64,000 nucleotides of DNA. It comes from Pyxicephalus adspersus. Lineage: Eukaryota; Chordata; Amphibia; Anura; Pyxicephalidae. Below are positions 47,816-59,814 of the stretch, piece by piece. Position numbers and translations under genes: made by a program. Positions within the stretch are counted from its first letter, which is position 1, and the number at the start of each line of letters is the position of its first letter. The stretch lies in contig NC_092866.1 of the NCBI RefSeq assembly GCF_032062135.1, positions 26,582,472 to 26,646,471 of the forward strand, given 5' to 3'. The notes beneath the pieces are model-generated. The model was not told the DNA's origin. It saw only the letters and a program-made list of their open reading frames with translations, and ran no database searches.

Positions 47816-47820
47816 CTAAC

Positions 47821-48564
47821 TGTCACACTTACCTCTTCCTCACTAAAGCGCAGACACCTCTCTCCTGCGCATGCTGGCAGTTCTGACACTGGGTGTGCCT
47901 CTGTTTCCAAGCTTTATCAATTCCGTCCAATCCGCTGGCAATCAGAAAATAGCCTCTTGACCAGCCCTGGCTGTTTAGCTAGCTCACACACTGCACTCCT
48001 GTGTTCGGGCAACGTGTCTCCATTGTGCCAAGCCCCTAGTTCTGTTGAGCTAGTTCCTGTTCACCTGGTGCTTAATTCAGTGTTTCCTCTGTCCAGCTCC
48101 TGTGTTAACCCCTCGTTGTCCAGTCTGTTGTTTCCCTGCCAACCTCCCTGTGCTGTTCCAGTGTTCCTGTCTGTCTGTGGATATGCCCGAGTCACCTGTG
48201 CTCCCTGTTGCTTCCAGTGTCCCCTGTGACCACAGTGGCCACTGTCACTAGTGTCTGTCGCCTGGATCTCTGGCAGTTGACCCCTGGGGTTTGACCTGGC
48301 CTCTCTTTCCTGCTGCCTGCTTCGACCCTGACCTTCCTCAACTATCCTTCTGCTTTGTCATTTGTTACCATGTTTTGCCCACCTTGGTATGCCCAAGGAC
48401 CACAACCTGGCAGTAACCAGCGGTGCAACATCCTCATCATCAGAGGCTCCAGAGAAGACCTGGTTACTGCTTAGACTCTTTACCTTGGTCCTTCTCAGGG
48501 CTTCACACCACCTCCGTGCAAGCTGTAGCGGCCCCCTAGTGACCTTGTCTCCCTGAGTGTGACA
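47821..48564 (+). mobile_element. 5' LTR of a Ty3-type retrotransposon
   Basis: It begins TGTCACACTTACCTC and ends CTGAGTGTGACA (TG...CA, 744 bp). It matches the solo LTR at 27075-27829. It is followed 13 bases later by a gag-like ATG (48578), so this is the 5' LTR of the element whose coding relic follows. No 3' LTR is present in the window. Confidence 0.8.
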
Positions 48565-48577
48565 GTTTGCATGAACC

Positions 48578-49865
48578 ATGCCTACTCCCTTCCAGACCTC
48601 AGCAGATTTCAACCACTCATTTGCCCAGAGGCTTGACACCAAGGAACCTACCCAAATCCAGGTGCTTCGCCAGCTTCATGCACTTACAGCTCGCCTGGAT
48701 CAACTGGTTTCTCCCAGTGCACCTGCCGTATCGCCAGCCCAGGTCCAGCCTAGCGCCATCACAGTGACCTCTGCACTAAACTTGCTTCCTCCACAGTTAT
48801 TCTCTGGGGACCCTAAGACCTATCATGGCTTCATCAACCAATGCGACATCCATTTTGGTTGGCATAACTTCCCCACTGACCGGGCTAAAGTGGCATATTT
48901 AAAGCTCTGGGAAAAGAAGGATCCAGTTACCAGTAATATTGAAGCTGTTTGATGAAGATGTTTGATGAACCCCTGCACGCCTCCTCAGCAGCAGTGTGCT
49001 CCTGCGTCTCTGCCAATGGTCGCTTACTGTGGGTCAGTATGCAGAACAGTTTTGTACCTTGACAGCTGAACTCGCCTGGAACAATGAGGCGCTCCACGCT
49101 ACCTTCTGGCAAGGCCTTTCTGAACACGTGAAGGATGAGTTGGATGGTCGGGAGATTCCCTTGTCTCCGAATGATCTGATCTCCTTGACCATCCAGATAG
49201 ACATTCGCTTCCGAAGAGCATTTCTAGGAGAAACCTTGCCCACACAAAGCCTTTGTCCCACAACTGGCACCATCCTTTTAGCGGCCTCTGCAAATTCCAG
49301 CCTCCCCTGTTCCCCGTCTCTAAAGAACCTATGCAGCTAGGCCGATCAAGACTATCTCAAGAGGAGAGGATCCGGCGCCTCTCATCTGGTCTTTGCCTTT
49401 ACTGAGGACAGAAGGGACACATTATCAAATCTTGCCCACAGAGGCTAGGAAACTTCAGTACCTAGCATGCTCTGAGTGGGCATGCTAGGTCACTCTTCTC
49501 TCCCCTTTAGTTAGCGACCCTCCATAGCCATCCAGCTTCACCCCAACAACTCCACACTTGCCCTTGAGACCTTCATTGACTCTGGAGCAGCTGGAAATTT
49601 CATTTCAGCCACCCTTCTGAAGAAATGTGCTTGGCCTATGGAGCCATTATCACAGCCTCTGCGAATCTTTGCGGTTGATGGTACCCTCCTGTCATGTGGA
49701 TTTATTTGCTTTCAGACTTCACCCATCGAAATGACCATTGGTGTGCTACATCATTAAGACTTATAAATATAACTTTTCTTGTGCTTCCTCAGGCCACCTC
49801 TGCAGTCACTGTGGGCCTCCCGTGGCTTCAACAACACTCCCATGGCTTCAATATACACATGTTTA
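48578..49865 (+). pseudogene. Truncated Ty3-type retrotransposon gag and protease relic
   Basis: The first frame (48578-48952) resembles vertebrate Ty3/sushi-type Gag (a proline/serine-rich lead, then a capsid-like region with FSGDPKTYHGFINQC). The capsid-like region continues in another frame (48996-49340). A CCHC zinc knuckle follows near 49395-49440, in which one Cys codon is now TGA. A retropepsin block with DSGAAGNFI lies near 49577-49603. Similarity ends about 49865, before reverse transcriptase. Frameshifts, a stop and a 3' truncation mean no product is expected. Confidence 0.75.
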
Positions 49866-50056
49866 CACATTTATAAGTGATGCAGAAGTGATGAAGTTTT
49901 TTAGATATAAGGAAAATTATACATCCCCCCCTAAGATTTGTATAAAACACTGATAAGTGGTGTGCCTTTCCTCACAAAGATCACTTCTTTTGGTGAAGAC
50001 TAAGGGTGATTAAGAGTCATCTAATTCAAATAATTGTTTATTATAATGAATCTCCC
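49866..50056. other. No gene recognised
   Basis: AT-rich spacer between the Ty3 relic and the TTAA element. Confidence 0.4.
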
Positions 50057-50506
50057 TTAAAGAGGAACTAAACTCAAAAACGGCCAAAACTATAAAACTT
50101 ACACTTACTTTCAATCCTGCAGCGCAGTCGATCGGTCCGGACGTCTCCTCAATTGTGTCCCGCGTCATCCTAGTATCCATCTTTGTGCCGGCGCTCCGGG
50201 CACCACCATCTTCTCTTCTTCCTGGTTCTTCTTACTATGTCATCCGACTCAAGCGCGAGTTTGGGTGGCGTAGTAGTAAAAAGTTTTTTTCCCCTTTTGA
50301 CAAAAGGGCTCTTTTTGCACATGCCCGAGCAACCGAGGCTTTGAGCTCCCATTCATTCTTAGGTGGCGGTGCTGCACCCTTTTTTTTATTTAAAAAAAAA
50401 GGTGATTCACTTAAAAAAAAACAAATACACAGAATTTTTACTTACTATAAAAGGGTTGTCTACCCTTTTATGTAAAGTGAAAATTCTGAATTTAGGTATG
50501 CTTTAA
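50057..50506. mobile_element. MITE with TTAA flanks
   Basis: TTAA lies at 50057-50060 and 50503-50506. Inner ends AGAGGAACTAAAC and TTTAGGTATGCT are imperfect inverted repeats. The interior contains AAAAGGGTTGTCTACCCTTTT, also found at about 12150. The TTAA target suggests piggyBac affinity. Confidence 0.6.
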
Positions 50507-51668
50507 GTTTTCCTCTTTGTAAAATTATGGAGAAATATGGGTAAGTAGCATTTCTGAATTCAAGTGAATGTTGGGTTGGAGAAAAAATTTGTAAATGTAT
50601 GAATTAAAGATAAACATTAATCAAATTATATATTTCCCTTAGAATAAATTGGTGAAAAAAACCCTTTGATCTGTTCTTCTGATGATATTATCATTAGGAC
50701 AAGTTGGTCATTTTTTAATAAAAGAGTTAGGAATTAAGAATAAAAAAAAGTTATGCAAGTTTTATAAAAAAGTGTTTAAATGTATTTGTATAAATAATAT
50801 GTACTGGAAAAATCCCCATGTGAAAGAATTTTCTATGCTTACACTTATAGTTTAAACCAACATTTTTTCCTGTATTGAAGACTATATAAGTACATTTATT
50901 TCTGCATTAGCCTTCCAGTATCAATATAAATGCATGTTTTGGGGGTGTTTCCTCAAGTAAATTCAAAGTATAGGTGTGGCAATCAGTCTTTCTGAGGCTG
51001 CAGAGCCCTGTGAAAAAAAAAAAAAAAAAAAGTGCAGAAACCAATCATAAATTGACTTATTGGTAAATACTTATTACTCTATAAAACTTTTTGTATTAGG
51101 ATTAAAACATTGTACTTTTTAGACTGGGCACACTGATGATAAAAAAACAAAAAACAAACAAATTAGACTTAAATTCTATTACGGTGTTTCTTTTCTGATT
51201 TTCTTTTCATGCAGGTGATTGAATATTTTATTGTGAATGTGATCATACATTTCCACCATTTCCAATTCATTTAGCATTTCACTATTACTAGCATTTTATA
51301 TCTTGCATTTTTTGCATTTTAAATCTTACATTTTAGCACTTTCTTCTATAGTCTTTCTCTGCTTTGCTACATCTCAATCATTTTCACAATCCTCCCTCCC
51401 CCTTGCTGGTCCTTTGTGACTGTCACTAGCAGTGACACTGACTCAGCCTGAGGTCCATTCGTCTATTCATATCCATGGAGTACACCCTCCTCTGGGGAGC
51501 TCAGCTGGCTGGATGCACATTAGCCTGGAGTTGTAGTACTCCGGGGGCAAGGAGAAGGATGAAGGACACACAACAAGATACAGGGAGAAAGAGCACTGGG
51601 ACCAGAGCACAGTTAGAAAAAAGCTGAGATGAAAACTACTTAGGAAAGGGAATGACTAACAGCAAAAA

Positions 51669-51708
<40 letters not shown>

Positions 51709-51820
51709 AAATAAAAATATAAATATATATTAGATTAAATTACCTAACATTAAAGTTTAGTGATCTGCATGTAATGTGTAGGGTTCTCTACAACAACAAA
51801 AAAACAACAAAAGTAACAAA
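50507..51820. other. No gene recognised; (TA)n at 51670-51703
   Basis: AT-rich intron sequence with an A run (51017-51031) and a TA microsatellite. The pyrimidine-tract/catgcag at 51190-51215 resembles an acceptor, but the following sequence does not match neurexin. Confidence 0.45.
51670..51703. repeat. (TA)n microsatellite
   Basis: About 34 bases of TA alternation followed by A-rich sequence. Confidence 0.9.
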
Positions 51821-52044
51821 GGTCTTGATTTAAAGCTCTCCAAGGCTGCAGAGGATACACTCATATGTCAATCACACTCATTGGTGATTCTGCGAACCTG
51901 GAATAGATTTCCTAAAAGTCATCTGCTATTATTTAGCAAATGTTTTCAATCCTGGACCAGATTCATTCCAGGTTTGCTGCATCACCCAGCTTCACTAATG
52001 AAAGTGTATCCTCTTCAGCCTCCAGAACTTTAATAAATCAGGCC
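51821..52044. mobile_element. Palindromic MITE family P, most complete copy
   Basis: It starts GGTCTTGATTTAAAGCTCTC and CAAGGCTGCAGAGG, and ends CCTCCAGAACTTTAATAAATC plus AGGCC, so the two ends are inverse. Inner arms GAACCTGGAATAGATTT and GATTCATTCCAGGTTTGCTG are inverse too, with a centre near TTAGCAAATG. Copies at 6588, 13852, 41484 and 1866 define the family. About 225 bp, non-coding. Confidence 0.7.
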
Positions 52045-52605
52045 AATAGTGTTTTGACATAGCACGAAACTTGAGTAGATCAAACCTGTTTTTTCTTTCC
52101 AAGTTAGAGATGAAGAATCGATACACACACACATCCTTAGGGATTCTGTTAGTGTTTTGCCCTGTTGGATTAATAACAATTGATAACAGCTGATGCTGCT
52201 GTTGTTTTAATCACGGTCCCTGCAGCTGTTTGGCCTCCCCCTATCCTCTCTAAAGAACAACACTTTTTGGCAGTGAGCTGAACAGCTTGTCCACACAAAA
52301 CAATCACTAACAATATAGATAAACTTGCAGGTATTTCATGATGATCTACAGAAGGGCAGCATAGCAAAGGAGTGTCTTTCCTCATATCTTCTCCTCATTT
52401 GAACAAAATTGAGCCATTTAGCTTATGTGATGTAAACATAGCTTTGCTAAAATTCTCAGAAAATTAAAATTGTTTTGCCTTATTGCATGTCCTACCTTTA
52501 TCTGTGTATCTGTTTATATATATTTGCCCCATCCTTTGTTTGTAATATCCTCTTACATGTTTTAGTAACTGACATTCCTTTTTCTTATCTCCTATTCACA
52601 AACAG

Positions 52606-52623
52606 AGGATCGTGTAATCGAAG
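52606..52623 (+). CDS. nrxn2: Neurexin-2 alternative-splice-site-1 microexon (18 nt)
   Basis: A pyrimidine-rich tract ends in acaaacag at 52598-52605. It is followed by AGGATCGTGTAATCGAAG and then the strong donor gtgagta. The segment is 18 nt and phase 1 at both ends. It completes the Glu codon left open by the upstream exon (G|AG) and encodes E-D-R-V-I-E plus the first base of the next codon. This matches the short segment after the first EGF repeat of vertebrate alpha-neurexins (EDNNVEG in NRXN1, EHPMEG in NRXN2), which is part of splice site 1 between EGF1 and LNS2. Because it is symmetric, it can be skipped without a frameshift. The exon is too short to appear as an ORF. The call rests on splice signals, phase and the short peptide match. 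Confidence 0.72.
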
Positions 52624-53417
52624 GTGAGTAGCTGCTTGTTTAAAATATACCATTTGGTACTGCCTGTTTTATTAATGTAATATGAGATTTGTAAGGCATC
52701 TAGAAGGAAAAGGATTAGGCGTTGCTATGTACATTTTTCATTTTGCAATACTAATGTTTTTACTAATGTTCAGTTTTCTCTAACCAGGCACTTTTTCTTC
52801 TAGAACCCCTTCTCTCCTGTTTGAGGTCCCTTCCCTTTACTATTTTGCTTTCCTTGTCACCTGACTCATCTGAACATAATAATGAGCAAGCATTATGCAA
52901 ATTATGTTAATTAGACTTTAATGGGAAAACACAGGAATGGAAATCAGGAGAGATTTAGGAAAGGGGATGAAAGAAGGAGGGAAGAATGTGTTATAAAATG
53001 AGAGGCAGCTAAAAAGATTTGATTATTAAAGAAAACCGAATGTTAGGAGCCTCTATCAGGCTGCATTGTAGATGCTGTAGTAATAAGAAAAAGAATATGG
53101 AAAATAAGCACAGACTGAGAAACTCCATTTTCAGTTAAGCCTTTAGTTTTTCAGAGTACAGTTTCTCAGTAGTTTTTACTTTTTTTGTTAGAGTTCTACA
53201 CACTTGAAATGAATAGTATAGTTGTAAGAGTGCATCTACCATTCAAATATTTGTATTGTTGTATATTCTATTTTTGGCCCTTTTCTATGATACATTGAAA
53301 CACCAGTCGGGCATGTTAAATCTCCTCTGAGACAAGTGGTGCATGGCTGGCAAAGGAACAAACTAGAAAGAGATATTCACAGCAACACAGCTCAGTGATG
53401 GAATTAATTATCATTAG

Positions 53418-53951
53418 GGCCCTGTTCCCACTATGTGTGGTGCAGCTTTGTTTACAGCCATGTTTCACATAGTTCACAAAGTTAACAGACATTGCAGAGA
53501 GAGCAATGTCTGAGGTTTCCACTTATGCAATGCACAGCATTTTCTCAGTGCACTGCTGGCACACATTTCTGTTCAGTTTTGTGTGCATTTGTGCCCCATT
53601 TAGTAATGATTGGGTTCAGCACCACAACAAATAGCCATGCAGGTGTCTGTGCCTTGCCGTGCATTGCAGTATAATGAACTACAACACTTTTTTATATCAG
53701 GAAAAAGTTTCAGGGCTCCAGTAACAGGGTTCCTCAAATAGTAAATTCCATTGTACTTAGGCAGCCTATTTATTTGAATGGACTTCCTATCATACCACCA
53801 CTTTAATGTACTATTTTCTGTAACATGGTAGTTCATTACATTGAATGCCACTGTAGGAGATCAACATACATGAAACTTGTTACTGCACTTTGTGGTAACA
53901 TGCGAATGGTACTCAATACCACAGAGCAGCAGTATAAACATGGCCTAAGGC
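53418..53951. mobile_element. Possible MITE
   Basis: TAGGGCCCTGTTCCCACTATG at the left and CAGTATAAACATGGCCTA at the right are imperfect inverted repeats. Frames inside are short. Target duplication not clear. Confidence 0.33.
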
Positions 53952-55250
53952 TGGTTAAATTACACAGTATAAGGTGCCCAATTTTCTTATATTGTAATAG
54001 CAACATAGGAAAATTATTATTTCCAATTATACACAAGCTTTTTTTCCCATAGCTGCATAAAAAAGCAATTAATTCCTGTTATATGCAGGCAATATTTTTA
54101 TTGTAATGTTCAAATTATCCTGTGTTCTCCAGACCATTAGAGGGGAACAGAACAGAAACATTGATTTAGACTGCCCCTATGCAGTTCAGAGAGCCATTTA
54201 ACCTTTTCCCACAATATTAGTTATAAAGTTATGTATAAAGTTATAAATATAACTAATGTCTGCATCTGAATACTTTGACATGTGATTTTTTTTCTGATCA
54301 GTTTTATAGTCAAGGTTTTTAAAATGTGAGATTTTAAAATGGTGTCAACTACAGTTTGGTAGTAGTTTCAGGATATTGACCCAGTTATACTTTTTCACTC
54401 AGTATCACGAGTGTTATTGACAATTGTCTATGTTGCTGTATACCTGCATTTGTTACGGTGCATTATTTATGTATATTTAAGAATGTAACTACTATCTTTT
54501 TTTAAGGTTTATTATGTTGAAAAACATGTAAAACACCAGAAAAATGTTTTTAATATATAATACTATTCATTCTCATTAAAAATATGCTTAGTGCTTTTGC
54601 TTTATGAAAATCAATCACAGCTAAAATAAAATGCAGGATATTTTTACATACACCTCTAACCATTGGTATTTAAAATGATACATAATGACATTTGGGTGTA
54701 CTTTATGTCGTTTTGCAGTTAACACTATTTATAGTGCAGCTAAAAAGTACAAAAGTGTAAGGGGACACTATCCACAATATTAAAGTAAATGTGTTTTCAT
54801 TTCTAATTCATGTATTCTTTACTCTCTATCCTAATTTGGCTACAAAAATTTCCTAGATTTTCACATTTCAAATTGTGTTTCTTTACTTAGTCTTTCTACC
54901 CTGGGGTCTCTATTTGCTGTCTCTGTGCTGTGACTTACAGATAAGAGTCAAACAGTCTGTGACTTTCATATGTTCTTCCCTGGACAATAAAGATTGTTAT
55001 TCATGTCTACACAAGGGAAGAATGCTTTTAAGTTTTGTAAATAGATAGTTGTGTATGTCTCCTCTAAATTCTATTTGAAAACAAATAATATTTAGGAATT
55101 TCGCAATCTTATACAGCTGTAAATATTTAATTTGAAGTTAGCTATATTAATAATAGGAATATGCAGCTGTTTGGTCCATTATAGTTGTTACTGTTGTATG
55201 TCACAATTTATTTATCATGTATCAACATTATATTTAATCATTTAGTTTTA
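53952..55250. other. No gene recognised
   Basis: AT-rich intron sequence. Confidence 0.4.
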
Positions 55251-55670
55251 GGGCTTGTACAGACCTGCAGTAAAACTATGCGGGTGTCTATGGGAGTCTG
55301 TCATGCGCAGCTAGGCATCCAGGGTAGTTTTCAGTTTTTTTCAGGCATTTGCAACTACCTGTATAAGGTTTTTTAAAGTCCAACATATATTTAAAAAAAG
55401 GCAGTAGGCATTAAAAAACTCCTAAAAACACCTGTACAGCCGGTTGCAATTGCATGTTTCCGATTCAAGTCTATGGGGCGGCAGTGGTGGCACACCGCCT
55501 TTGGACACTGCATTGAGCGACCAGAAAAAGCACATGAAAATACTGCGACCACCTACCCCCTGTCAAATGAAGGATAATAAATGAACCTATTTGGTCCCAT
55601 GTTACCTGTTTTTTGCAAGTTCTTTTTGAGTGCTAAAATGTTTGAACAATCTTCAGGTCTGAGCAAGCCC
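55251..55670. mobile_element. PIF/Harbinger-type MITE with TTA target
   Basis: It starts GGGCTTGTACAGACCTG and ends CAGGTCTGAGCAAGCCC, inverted repeats with two mismatches in 17. TTA flanks on both sides (55248-55250 is TTA; 55671-55673 is TTA). A 3-bp TWA duplication and G-rich termini fit PIF/Harbinger. Non-coding, 420 bp. Confidence 0.78.
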
Positions 55671-56614
55671 TTAGAGATGTAGATAACTAATAAGCAACTT
55701 AATAAATGCTAGTCATGCCTGCTGTATGCTCACTACACTAATAAGAAAACACATAACTTTTGTCACTATGTCGTTTTTAATTTACTGAATATTTTTAATA
55801 GCTAATCTTAATTTTAATATCCATAAATGTTTGAACAAAGGTAAATTTTAAAGCAAAAGTCTGGTTGAAAGATAGGGAGTTTTTTATTTTAATTTCAGTT
55901 TTGACTTTCTGGGTAAAATAACAGTTATAAACAGTATAATTTCTCTTTTCTTGGGTACAGTAGTGTAACATTTATTGATGTGTCTTCAGGTTCCTCTCTA
56001 TTACAACACTGAGAAACTGCATGTATTTAGTGAAATAGATTTTCTTTGTAAAATATAATTCTGTATTTCTTAATTACCATCAAGACTCGCATCTGCAGGT
56101 ACTTATATTATAGCAAGGCCAGGCTTCGTCCAATACAACGCATAGTATAAATCCAATTCCGGTACAAAATACCAGAGACATGCATCCCCAGGAAGCCATA
56201 TTTCAGGATAGACCAACTTCAACCAGTGCACCATATAAAGCATAATATTTTATTTTATTTTTTCCAGTCTAAACTTTGGCTTCCTAGTTTATTAGAATTA
56301 CACAATAAAATTGTTTATTTTTGTAGTAGAATTTTTATATAATTCAAAAAAGCTTTCACATGACAACAGATTACAGAAAGGCCCAACATCATCCAGTATT
56401 ACTCTTATTACACAGTATACTGACATTTATTTCTTTTTCTAAGTTGAAATCTGTTTGTATAAAGACATATGTTTTTAAGTTCAACTTTATTAGAAAACTA
56501 CATACGAATAATTAGGAGACTTTAATTTGAAAAGTATTGGCAACTCCCTTTCGAAAGTAAAGACACTGCCTTATCCCATTGGATAGCATTAATTAACTAC
56601 AAAGTTTATATATC
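55671..56614. other. No gene recognised
   Basis: AT-rich intron sequence. Confidence 0.4.
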
Positions 56615-58140
56615 ATCCACCTTTATTTTTATTATTTTCTACATTGTAGATTAATATTTAGGACATTCAAACTATGAAAGAACACATATGGAAGTATGAT
56701 ATACTAGAGTAGAATATAATAAATTTTTTTTATATTTTAATATATTTTAGACTCTTCAAAGTACCAATCTTTTGATTTGATAACACTTTTGCACACTTCT
56801 GGCATTCTCTCAGTCAGATTTATGAATGAAATGATTTTCTAGTAACAGGTATGCCTTGAATTTCTAGCTTTCTCTGTTTGAGATCATCATTTGTGTTGTG
56901 TGGAGTTAGAGTTGGTACACAGTTCTACACAATATATGGCCCTATTGAACTACTGGTCAATTCCATATTATGGCAAGAACCACTCAACTAAATGAAGAGA
57001 ATTGACAGATCATAATTACTTTAAGACATGGGGATAAGTCATTCTGGAATTTCACTAACTTTGAATGTAACCTCAAGTGCAGTTGCAACACCCATCAAAC
57101 ACTATGGTAAAACTGGCCCTATTACCTGATAACCACCCTAGAAAAGAAAGACTAGGGGTTGCTTTTGCTGCAGAAGATAAATTAATTGGAGGTACCAGCC
57201 TCATAAACAAAATAGCAGCAAATGAACATCACCTCAGATTGGAGTTTTAAAGGCTTACATTAGGGTTTCACAGAGTTCATGTAGTAGGCACATCTCAGCA
57301 TTAGCTGTTCATAGAAAAATGCATGAAACAAGCTTTCATGGTCAAATCGCTGCAAATAATCTATTACTGCAGAAAAAGAACAAGAAAATAAATGCCTGGG
57401 TCAACAAACACAGGGAATAGGCGTTAGACCACTGGAAATCTGTAGATTGGTCTTATCAGTCCAAATCTGAAATTTGTGGTTACAACCATTATGTCTTTGT
57501 GAGGCATAAAAAATAGGAGCAGGAGGTTTCTACGTATGCAGTTCCCACCATAAAGAATGGAGGAGGAGGTATGATGGTGTGGGGGTGCATTTCTGTTGAC
57601 ATTGTTGGTGCTTTATTCAGAATTCAAGGCACACTTAACCAGCAAGTCTGCCAGTGCATTCTGAAGCAACATGCTATCCTATCTGATTTGCTGTTAATGA
57701 GACCATCATTTGTTTTTGAACAGGGCAATGACCCCAAACATACCTCCTGGCTATGTAAAGGTTATTTAACCAAGAAAGAGAATGATTTAGTGCTGCGTCA
57801 GATGACCTGGCCTCCACATCATCTGACCTAAAAGCAATTGAGATGATTCGTAATGAGTTGGACTGCAGAGTGAAGGCAAAGCAGCCAACAAATGCTCAGC
57901 ACCTGTAGGAACTCAACTCAAGACTGCTGAAAAAACATTCTAGGTGTTAAGCTGATAGAAAGAATGCCAGGAGTGTGCAAAGCTGTCAACAAAGACAAGG
58001 GTGGCTACTTTGAAGAATCTAAAATATAAACATATACTTCTTTCACACTTTTTTTGTTTAAAACATAATTTTTTATGCGTTACTTTATAGTTTGATGTCT
58101 TCAATCTTAAATAAAAATAATAAATATAAAAACATTCAAA
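56615..58140 (+). pseudogene. Tc1-like DNA transposon, dead
   Basis: The ends are inverse: CAAACTATGAAAGAACACAT (about 56668) against the region with TGCGTTACTTTATAGTTTGA (about 58076). The transposase relic runs about 56970-57960 on the plus strand with many stops. WSYQSKSE (about 57449) replaces the WSDESKF block, so the first catalytic Asp is lost. The longest open piece (57571-57831) has MMVWGCISVD and GNDPKHTS, which keeps the second catalytic Asp. The last block (LKAIEMIRNEL, in a shifted frame) corresponds to SPDLNPIE. Length (~1.5 kb) fits Tc1. Confidence 0.85.
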
Positions 58141-58432
58141 CAAATATTGAATTCTATAGAAACAAACACTGGTAGGGTCCTACAATCACAGCCATGTCCC
58201 TCATTTTTTAAACCAAGATAGATCTCCCTATTTTGTGTGGGAAAAATCAAAAGGGAACACATTTACTCACCAACAACATAACCAAAACTTTTTACCAGAT
58301 TCAGAAAATCAAAAATGGGATAATGTTAGGGATTAAAAATCTCATCCTTTTACTAATGGACAACACTGTCTCAAGGCCAGCAATAAGTGAAAAGTCTTCA
58401 CATGCACTTGTCCAGAAGTGATTGAAGCTGTC

Positions 58433-58473
58433 AATCTATGAGTTTCGAGTAAAGAGTGCTCTTCGTCAGGATC
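58433..58473 (-). ncRNA. Hammerhead-ribozyme-like motif
   Basis: Minus strand: GATC, then CTGACGA (intact CUGANGA), AGAG...CTC stem II, GAAA, a short ACTCAT stem III region, an ATA cleavage triplet, and GATT pairing with the first GATC as stem I. Core boxes are conserved; stem III has lost one pair. Type-I order as in the other copies. Confidence 0.6.
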
Positions 58474-59417
58474 TGAGCAATTTAGAGTGATCTATTTGTA
58501 TGCAGTCTCTCCCTAAGCTTTTTCCACTAATTGACTATTAATCCTCTGTGTGCCTTGAGCTGTAATAAAAGACATGTGTCAGTACCTACACTTCTGTAAG
58601 ATATTGTGGTGACATTCAGCGACAGACACAGGCAGTCAGCTGGTTTCCAGCAGCCACTCTGCTTTCTGGCACCTTCTGTTGCTGGGTGCATGAGCATGCT
58701 CTCTGTAGTCTTTAGCAGCCTCAGTAGGGCACATGCCTGTAAAGGATCTACGCTCCTCTTATTTTTGCAGGATTGCTGACATCTGTAGTCGTTCAGCAAT
58801 TAGCTGTCTTTGCCTTGTTTTTGTTTACTATGTCTGAGCACTTGAGCAATGACCAGAGTAGTTCCTGGTTCCAATCCTGTCCTGCTATTGGCTGCTAGTC
58901 CTATATATACCTTGCTTGTTCCAGGCTTTGGTTTCTAGATCCTCAGCCTTGCTATAGGAGACTTGTTTAGCTATACTCTGCAACATTTAGCCTTTTGGAT
59001 TCCTGACCTTGGCCTGACCTAGACTATGTTTGTCTGCCCTGAACTATGCCTGGACCTGACTATGCGTGTTGCAGATGGCAACAAGCTATTTACTGAAAAA
59101 AAGCCTTTACAAGCAGTGCTAGATCATCATTAAGGCAACCCTAGGCTAGAGCAAGGGGTCTGAGGGATGTTCATGGGGTTCAGCTACAACCTTAATCCTT
59201 GAGCAAATCAGAAAAATAGCATAGCTGTTTACAACTGTGTACCTCACTTTACCTCATAAGATAAAATGGGCTTCATAGCAGTTGGCACTTTATGGGAACA
59301 TACAAGTATAGACCTATTGCAATCTGCAATGTCAGTTAAAGGGCCCCATTCTACTTTTATCTATTTAATGTTGATAAATGTAAAGGTATAAAACTGGAGG
59401 GAAAACTTTCATGTATC

Positions 59418-59448
<31 letters not shown>

Positions 59449-59814
59449 GTGTATAAATGTTTCCCTGTTTTATACAATGTAACACAGTGACAAAGCAATC
59501 ACCTGTGTTACTAGGCAAAGTGTTATATGGACAATATGTGGGACTGCGGTTTTTCATGCAATATTAAGGTGAAACTAGTAGCAATTTGGTGGCAGAGAAT
59601 CTCTAGGTTTCCCTTCTGGCTACTTACTTGTGTTCTTGGACTGGTTTGCTGGAAATCATCTGAAAATGCAGGGTGGGGCAGATTCTTAATTCCAAGTCCC
59701 ATAGGCCTATATAGCACACCTGGTGATAAGCAGTGGTGTCTGTGTGAGCCACTTTCTCTGGGTTTTGCCTGTGAGAGGTCAGAGCCACTGTGCCTGTGAA
59801 ATGAGAAACACTGG
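58474..59814. other. No gene; possible LTR-like sequence at about 58780-59090
   Basis: 58780-59090 contains the CCTTGGCCTGACCTAGAC- and CTGGACCTGACTATG-type tract found in the Ty3 LTRs here, so it may be an LTR fragment. (TA)n at about 59418-59450. Nothing else recognised. Confidence 0.35.

Larger units (their letters stand above)
38539..52605 (+). other. nrxn2: nrxn2 intron between the EGF1 exon and the SS1 microexon
   Basis: The intron is bounded by gttagt at 38539 and cag at 52605. It is about 14.1 kb long (phase 1) and full of transposon relics listed separately: L1, LTRs, a Penelope-like element, an unclassified repeat protein and a TTAA MITE. It also contains a 251-base assembly gap, so its true length is uncertain. 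Long transposon-laden introns are usual in neurexin genes. Confidence 0.7.

Noticed and set aside
51190..51230. Possible additional neurexin exon after an acceptor-like catgcag
   Set aside because: The following sequence (GTGATTGAATATTTTATTGTG) has no donor at a sensible distance and does not fit neurexin sequence or phase.
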